From: Lewinellaceae bacterium
GTDB taxonomy: Bacteria > Bacteroidota > Bacteroidia > Chitinophagales > Saprospiraceae
Assembly: GCA_020636005.1 (NCBI GenBank)
Contig: JACJYR010000003.1
Coordinates: forward strand, 186,001 to 250,000
Direction: 5' to 3'
Length of the DNA: 64,000 nt
The position numbers and the translations under genes are program-made. This document shows positions 59,950 to 64,000 of the stretch, piece after piece. Each line of letters starts with the position of its first letter. The stretch's first letter is position 1. Under the pieces are notes generated by a model. It saw nothing but the letters and a program-made list of their open reading frames with translations, searched no databases and was not told the DNA's origin.

Positions 59950-60975
59950 TCATTTGAAATGTTTAAGCATGATGACCTCCTTCTCTGTCAGGTGGCGGAA
60001 GTGGCCCCTGCCAATGTCTTTTTTCGTCAGACCGGCGAAATAGGTGCGGTCTAATTTTTCCACTTCGTAACCAAGGTACTCAAAAATGCGCCGCACAATG
60101 CGGTTTTTGCCGATGTGCAGGCCGATTTCCACTTCGTTCTTCCTTTCCCCGGCATAGTGCAGGGTGTCCACCTGGATGAATCCATCTTCGAGTTCCAGGC
60201 CTTTCTGGATGCGCTCGAAGTCCGGGCGGTTCAGGATTTTATTGAGGGTCACATGATAGACTTTCTGCACTTTGTGCCTGGGATGGGATAGCTTTTTGGC
60301 CAGGTCGCCATCATTGGTGAGCAGCAGCAGGCCGGTGGTCATGCGGTCGAGGCGTCCAACAGGAAAAATGCGCTCTGTCACCTTGTCGCCGATGAGATCC
60401 AACACCGTTTTGCGGCCTTTTTCGTCGTTGGCCGTAGTGATGATGTCCTTGGGCTTGTTCATCAAAATATAAACCTTTCGGTATTCGATATGAACGGGCT
60501 TTCCCTTGAAGGTGACAACATCGGTCAATTGGACGGTATAGCTTGGGTTTGGTTCTACTTCGCCGTTGACGGTCACAAGGCCTTGTTTTATATATTCCGC
60601 TGCTTGTCGCCGGGCGCAAATGCCGCAGTGGGCAATGAATTTGTTGAGGCGCATGGGTTCCGGCGAGGCTGGTTCGGCAGGTTTTGGGGGTTGGGGGGGC
60701 TGGACTGCCGCCTTTCGGGGCATGGGCTTTGAAAAATGTTCCTTTTTGGGTTCCTCTACTGTTTTCGCTGGTTTGGGTGGTTGCACTTTGGCCACAGCTT
60801 CCCAGAACGGGCGTTTCTTTCCACTGGTCTCATTGGACTTGGGGGCTGTTTTTTTAAAGGATTTAGTGCCAAATCCCGCTTTATCCTTTCCGCTGTTACT
60901 GGAGGGTGTCCCGTTGCCTTTTTTAGGCTGTTCCTGCTTGGCAGGTGGGTTTTTCCCAGGCTTATTTTTTTCCAT
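59950..60975 (-). CDS. rluB: Ribosomal large-subunit pseudouridine synthase (RluB/RsuA family)
   Basis: A 341-aa protein. Residues 1-105 are a basic Lys/Pro/Ser-rich low-complexity extension found in Bacteroidota members. About 110-165 is an S4 RNA-binding domain (MRLNKFIAHCGICARRQAAE). The catalytic domain contains VGRLDRMTTGLLLLTNDGDL with the Asp nucleophile, and LHIGKNRIVRRIFEYLGYEV near the end. It isomerises uridine in 23S rRNA (near 2605 in E. coli RluB), though RsuA or RluE specificity is not excluded. Monocistronic. Confidence 0.88.
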   Translation of the reverse strand: MEKNKPGKNPPAKQEQPKKGNGTPSSNSGKDKAGFGTKSFKKTAPKSNETSGKKRPFWEAVAKVQPPKPAKTVEEPKKEHFSKPMPRKAAVQPPQPPKPAEPASPEPMRLNKFIAHCGICARRQAAEYIKQGLVTVNGEVEPNPSYTVQLTDVVTFKGKPVHIEYRKVYILMNKPKDIITTANDEKGRKTVLDLIGDKVTERIFPVGRLDRMTTGLLLLTNDGDLAKKLSHPRHKVQKVYHVTLNKILNRPDFERIQKGLELEDGFIQVDTLHYAGERKNEVEIGLHIGKNRIVRRIFEYLGYEVEKLDRTYFAGLTKKDIGRGHFRHLTEKEVIMLKHFK

Positions 60976-61380
60976 GGTGGCAGTGATTAGGGCTGGTGAA
61001 GGAGTAATTGCCCCCTTTTCCAGCCCTGAATTGATGAAGCCGTAAAAGTAGCTAAAAACTGTATAGCAGTGGAGTTGGGCAGGGAAGGGGCGCTGGTGGG
61101 ATAGTTACATATCGAACAGCCGGTTATCCTTGAAAACCCAAGCAGGAAAAGATTTTCCCGTTCTTTGAAAAATTCTGTGGAGTAAGGAAACCGTTAAAAC
61201 GGTTTAGCACATAACCGCTTGATTTTCAACCCACGACTTAAGTGGTGGGTTGAAAATTGGCTATCAATTTGAGCCGTTTTAACGGATGACCACAAGTTTT
61301 TTCAGAGTACCGTTTTTCTTAAACAACAGGTAGTTTGTGATTTTTCCACCGAGGCTTGCGGGGAAAATTAAAAAAAACAA
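60976..61380. other. Non-coding stretch with nested inverted repeat
   Basis: No gene. The centre holds a nested palindrome (61191-61285); the rest is featureless spacer between two minus-strand housekeeping genes. Confidence 0.5.
61191..61285. repeat. Nested palindromic element
   Basis: Outer arms CCGTTAAAACGG (61191-61202) and CCGTTTTAACGG (61274-61285) and inner arms ATTTTCAACCCAC (61222-61234) and GTGGGTTGAAAAT (61245-61257) are perfect, with GACTTAAGTG at the tip. It resembles REP/MITE-like elements common in Bacteroidota; no transposase adjacent. Confidence 0.8.
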
Positions 61381-62685
61381 CTACTCGCCGCCTCCGCCAC
61401 CGGGGTGCCTGTTGGAGGCGGGCCTGTTGCGGCTGTTACGGCGGCTGTTGCCGGAACGGCCACCGCCACCGCCTCCACCACGGTTGCGGTTGTTGCGGTT
61501 GCCACCTCTTCTTTTTCCCCTGCTGTCGCCGGAATTGTTCCCCTGGGCGGCACTTTCGATTTCCGGAGGGAGGGGCAGTCGGCGCACCTCAATGCCCATC
61601 AGCTTTTCAATGCGGTCGAATTTGCGCCTTCCCATTCTGCTGACCAGGGTGAGGGCCACGCCCGTGGCATCTGCCCTGGCCGTACGGCCAATTCGGTGGA
61701 CATAATCTTCCGGGTCGCCGGGGACATCAAAATTGATGACGACTTCTATGTTCTTGATGTCAATGCCCCTGGAAAGTACGTCAGTGGCGACCAGGATGGG
61801 GCAGGAACCGCTTTTGAATTTGACCAGGGTCTCCTCCCGTTCTTTTTGCTCCAGATCAGAGTGGATGTCGGCAGCCCTGAAGCCTTTGTTTTTCAGGTGG
61901 CTGGTAAGATCTTTCACCGAGCGCTTGGTGCCTGCGAAAATGAGTACCCGCTGGTCCTGGTCGTTTTGGTTGCGGAGCAGGTGTTCGATGAGCTTGTTTT
62001 TCTGGGGGTCTTCTACCATATAAACCCCTTGAAGGATGCCTTCTGCCGGCTTGGAAATGGCGATGCTGATCTCTTCCGGGTTTCTCAAAATGCTTTTGGA
62101 AAACTTTCTTATCTCGATGGGCATGGTTGCGGAAAACATCAGGGTCTGCCGTTCCCGGGGCAGCTTGTTTACCACGGTCATAATGTCCTGGATGAAGCCC
62201 ATGTCGAGCATCCGGTCGGCTTCGTCCAGGATGAGGTGGCGCACCTTGTCGAGCTTGACATAGCCCAATTGGAGGTGCGCAAGGAAGCGGCCCGGTGTGG
62301 CCACGATGATATCCGCTCCCTTTTTTAGTGCCCGCATTTCCATTTCCATTGAGTGCCCGTCCCTGCCGCCGTAGATGGCGATGGAACTGACCGGGGTGAA
62401 ATAGGAAAATCCTTCCAACTGTTGGTCCACCTGGACGGCGAGCTCCCGGGTAGGTTCCAGGATAATGGTATCCACGCCATCGTTAGGCTCCGTGGTCAGG
62501 CGGTTAATGATGGGGAGCAGGAACGCTCCTGTTTTTCCAGTGCCTGTTTGGGCGACCGCCAGGATGTCCTTGCGTTGCATGATGAGGGGGATGGCTTGTT
62601 GCTGGATGGGAGTGGCTGTTTCAAAGCCCATTGCCTGAAGGCCTTCTATTAATTGTGGGTCAAACCCAAATTCGTCAAAACTCAA
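61381..62685 (-). CDS. rhlE: DEAD-box RNA helicase (RhlE-type)
   Basis: A 434-aa ATP-dependent RNA helicase. Motifs in order: Q-motif PIQQQAIP, Walker A AQTGTGKTGAF, PTRELAVQ, LILDEADRMLDMGF, MFSATMP, then helicase domain 2 with IFAGTKRSVKDL, DVLSRGIDI and HRIGRTARAD. The tail from about 385 is basic and Gly/Arg/Asn-rich (GGGGGGGRSGNSRRNSRN), an RNA-binding extension. The start is TTG at 62685 (MSFDEFGFDPQLIEGL), the conserved N-terminus for this group. It aids ribosome assembly or RNA turnover, often in cold. Confidence 0.88.
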   Translation of the reverse strand: MSFDEFGFDPQLIEGLQAMGFETATPIQQQAIPLIMQRKDILAVAQTGTGKTGAFLLPIINRLTTEPNDGVDTIILEPTRELAVQVDQQLEGFSYFTPVSSIAIYGGRDGHSMEMEMRALKKGADIIVATPGRFLAHLQLGYVKLDKVRHLILDEADRMLDMGFIQDIMTVVNKLPRERQTLMFSATMPIEIRKFSKSILRNPEEISIAISKPAEGILQGVYMVEDPQKNKLIEHLLRNQNDQDQRVLIFAGTKRSVKDLTSHLKNKGFRAADIHSDLEQKEREETLVKFKSGSCPILVATDVLSRGIDIKNIEVVINFDVPGDPEDYVHRIGRTARADATGVALTLVSRMGRRKFDRIEKLMGIEVRRLPLPPEIESAAQGNNSGDSRGKRRGGNRNNRNRGGGGGGGRSGNSRRNSRNRPASNRHPGGGGGE

Positions 62686-62909
62686 TGTTGCTAAATTTTA
62701 AAATTCGCTACCGGCACTTTCCTGGTTAGGGCATTGGTTTGCCGGTGTCCATTTGTTTAAATGATGTTGAAAAAATAACCTCTCCATTTTGTTTTTAGCG
62801 CCCTATGTGCAAGAATGGGTTTTCATTGATAAAATGGCCATTTTACTTTTCCTATGGTTTAAACTGCCAAAAGTGGCGCAAGTTTGGTTTTTCTTGTTGA
62901 ATTTGCAAA

Positions 62910-64000
62910 TTAGAAAGGTATATCCTCCTCATCGTTCATTTTAGAGGGTCTGGTAATGACGTTCGAGGGTTCAAATGGAGCGGCAAAAGGATCGCTGGAA
63001 GGGAATCCGTCAAAGTTCACGTCTTCCAAATCCGAGAATTTGGCAAATTGGTCCGTGAAGCGCAATTTCACGGTGTCCAGGGCACCGTTCCGGTGCTTGG
63101 CGATGATGATTTCGGCAATACCCTTCAAGGATTGCCCCGTTTCATCCTCCAGGATTTGATAGTATTCCGGCCTGTATATAAAGGTGACGATGTCGGCGTC
63201 CTGCTCGATGGCCCCGGACTCCCGTAGGTCTGAAAGCTGTGGCCGCTTGCTCCCGCCCCGCACCTCCACTGCCCGGCTCAGCTGCGACAGGGCGATGATA
63301 GGCACGTTCAACTCTTTTGCAAGGCCTTTCAAGGCCCTGGAAATAGAGCTGATTTCCTGCTCCCGGTTGCCTCCGTTGCGGTTGCCTTCCATGCCGCCGC
63401 TCATCAATTGGAGATAGTCAATGATGATCATCTGGATGTCGTGCTGCATTTTCAGGCGGCGGCATTTTGCCCGCAGTTCGAAGATGTTGATGCCCGGCGT
63501 GTCGTCAATAAAAATGGGCACTTCGCTCATCCGCTCGATGGTAGTGTGCAGTTGCTGCCACTCATACTCCTCCAGTTTGCCGGAGCGGAGTTTGGTGGCC
63601 GAGATTTCGGATTCCATCGAGATGAGGCGCTGCACCAACTGGGTGCTGGCCATTTCAAGCGAAAACAGGGCAACGGGTTTTTGAAAATCAATGGCCGCAT
63701 TTCGGGCCAGGGAGAGCGTGAAGCTTGTTTTGCCCATACCAGGCCTGGCTGCCACGATGATGAGGTCGGAGGGCTGCCAGCCGGAGGTGAGGCGGTCGAG
63801 GTTCGTGAAGCCCGTTGGGACGCCTGTGAGGCCATCCTTTTTGTTTTTTAGTTCTTCCAGGATTTTCAGGGTCTTGCTGGCCAGTTCTCCCATGCTCTCG
63901 TACTGGCGGCTGAGGTTGTTCTGGGTCACGTTGAAGAGGCCCTTTTCCGCATCGTCGAGCAGGGTGAAAACGTCGGTGGTATCCTCGTAGGCGTCCCGGA
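62910..64000 (-). CDS. dnaB: Replicative DNA helicase DnaB, 5' part outside the window
   Basis: The open frame continues past the right edge with RDAYEDTTDVFTLLDDAEKG, the typical linker before the RecA-like domain, so the true start lies outside; the apparent GTG start at 63929 is internal. Seen: GVPTGFTNLDRLTSGWQPSDL, Walker A ARPGMGKTSFTLSL, SLEMASTQLVQRL, IIDYLQLMSGG, LSQLSRAVEVRGGSKRPQLS, DLRESGAIEQDADIV and an acidic C-terminal tail. It unwinds DNA at the replication fork. Confidence 0.92.
   Translation of the reverse strand, partial: RDAYEDTTDVFTLLDDAEKGLFNVTQNNLSRQYESMGELASKTLKILEELKNKKDGLTGVPTGFTNLDRLTSGWQPSDLIIVAARPGMGKTSFTLSLARNAAIDFQKPVALFSLEMASTQLVQRLISMESEISATKLRSGKLEEYEWQQLHTTIERMSEVPIFIDDTPGINIFELRAKCRRLKMQHDIQMIIIDYLQLMSGGMEGNRNGGNREQEISSISRALKGLAKELNVPIIALSQLSRAVEVRGGSKRPQLSDLRESGAIEQDADIVTFIYRPEYYQILEDETGQSLKGIAEIIIAKHRNGALDTVKLRFTDQFAKFSDLEDVNFDGFPSSDPFAAPFEPSNVITRPSKMNDEEDIPF

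Noticed and set aside
59747..60043. 98-codon frame over the tRNA
   Set aside because: Its residues NRTPDTWIFSPLLYRLSYL are the typical translation of a tRNA gene.
1..64000. Insertion sequences or prophage genes
   Set aside because: No transposase, integrase or structural phage protein was recognised in any frame.

Overview
The window looks like a chromosomal segment of a Bacteroidota bacterium, plausibly a Saprospiraceae/Lewinella-type organism. The support is a SusC/SusD pair, several proteins ending in type IX secretion sorting domains, a DUF5690 transporter, LytS/LytTR regulators, and possible promoter elements resembling the Bacteroidota -7 box (TAnnTTTG). No rRNA, CRISPR array or recognisable transposase was seen. 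There is one tRNA (Phe, GAA) near 59.8 kb.

Region 1 (0.4-10 kb): a secreted GDPD/PI-PLC-type phosphodiesterase is followed by a plus-strand nonulosonic (sialic-like) acid cluster. It holds an SDR, a GT-B glycosyltransferase-like protein, a phytanoyl-CoA dioxygenase-like protein, a flippase-like membrane protein, a fused SpsF-type nucleotidyltransferase/class III aminotransferase, a KdsC-type HAD phosphatase and NeuB.

Region 2 (10-36 kb and 52-59 kb) is dominated by phosphorus acquisition: PhoD, a DUF5690 transporter, a secreted alkaline phosphatase-superfamily enzyme, a PhnZ-like HD oxygenase, a phosphonatase-like HAD, a PbfD/HpnW-like FAD oxidase, PhoX, two propeller-phosphoesterase fusions around a TonB receptor, and a beta-propeller phytase followed by a duplicated-domain secreted protein and another TonB receptor. 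A SusC/SusD pair sits among the phosphonate genes. Many of these transcription units carry direct repeats of a TTAACC-like hexamer with an 11-bp period. That resembles PhoB/SphR-type Pho boxes, and I propose it as the regulatory signature of this locus.

Region 3 (14-16 kb): one strongly AT-rich gene with a PD-(D/E)XK-like C-terminus lies between two hairpins that share an inverted GTTAGCAAC. It looks like a mobile cassette, possibly a defence gene. A Uma2-family gene is next to it.

Region 4 (36-52 kb): an AT-richer block of secreted hydrolases and repeat proteins plus a LytS/LytTR pair lies between two broken genes (a rhodanese and a serine-hydrolase fragment). Then come a minus-strand unit of repeat lipoprotein, ECF sigma factor and sigma-linked membrane/barrel protein, and a Crp-family and a TPR-HTH regulator.

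Region 5 (59-64 kb): a PhoD remnant, tRNA-Phe and housekeeping genes (RluB-type pseudouridine synthase, RhlE-type helicase, and DnaB running off the window).
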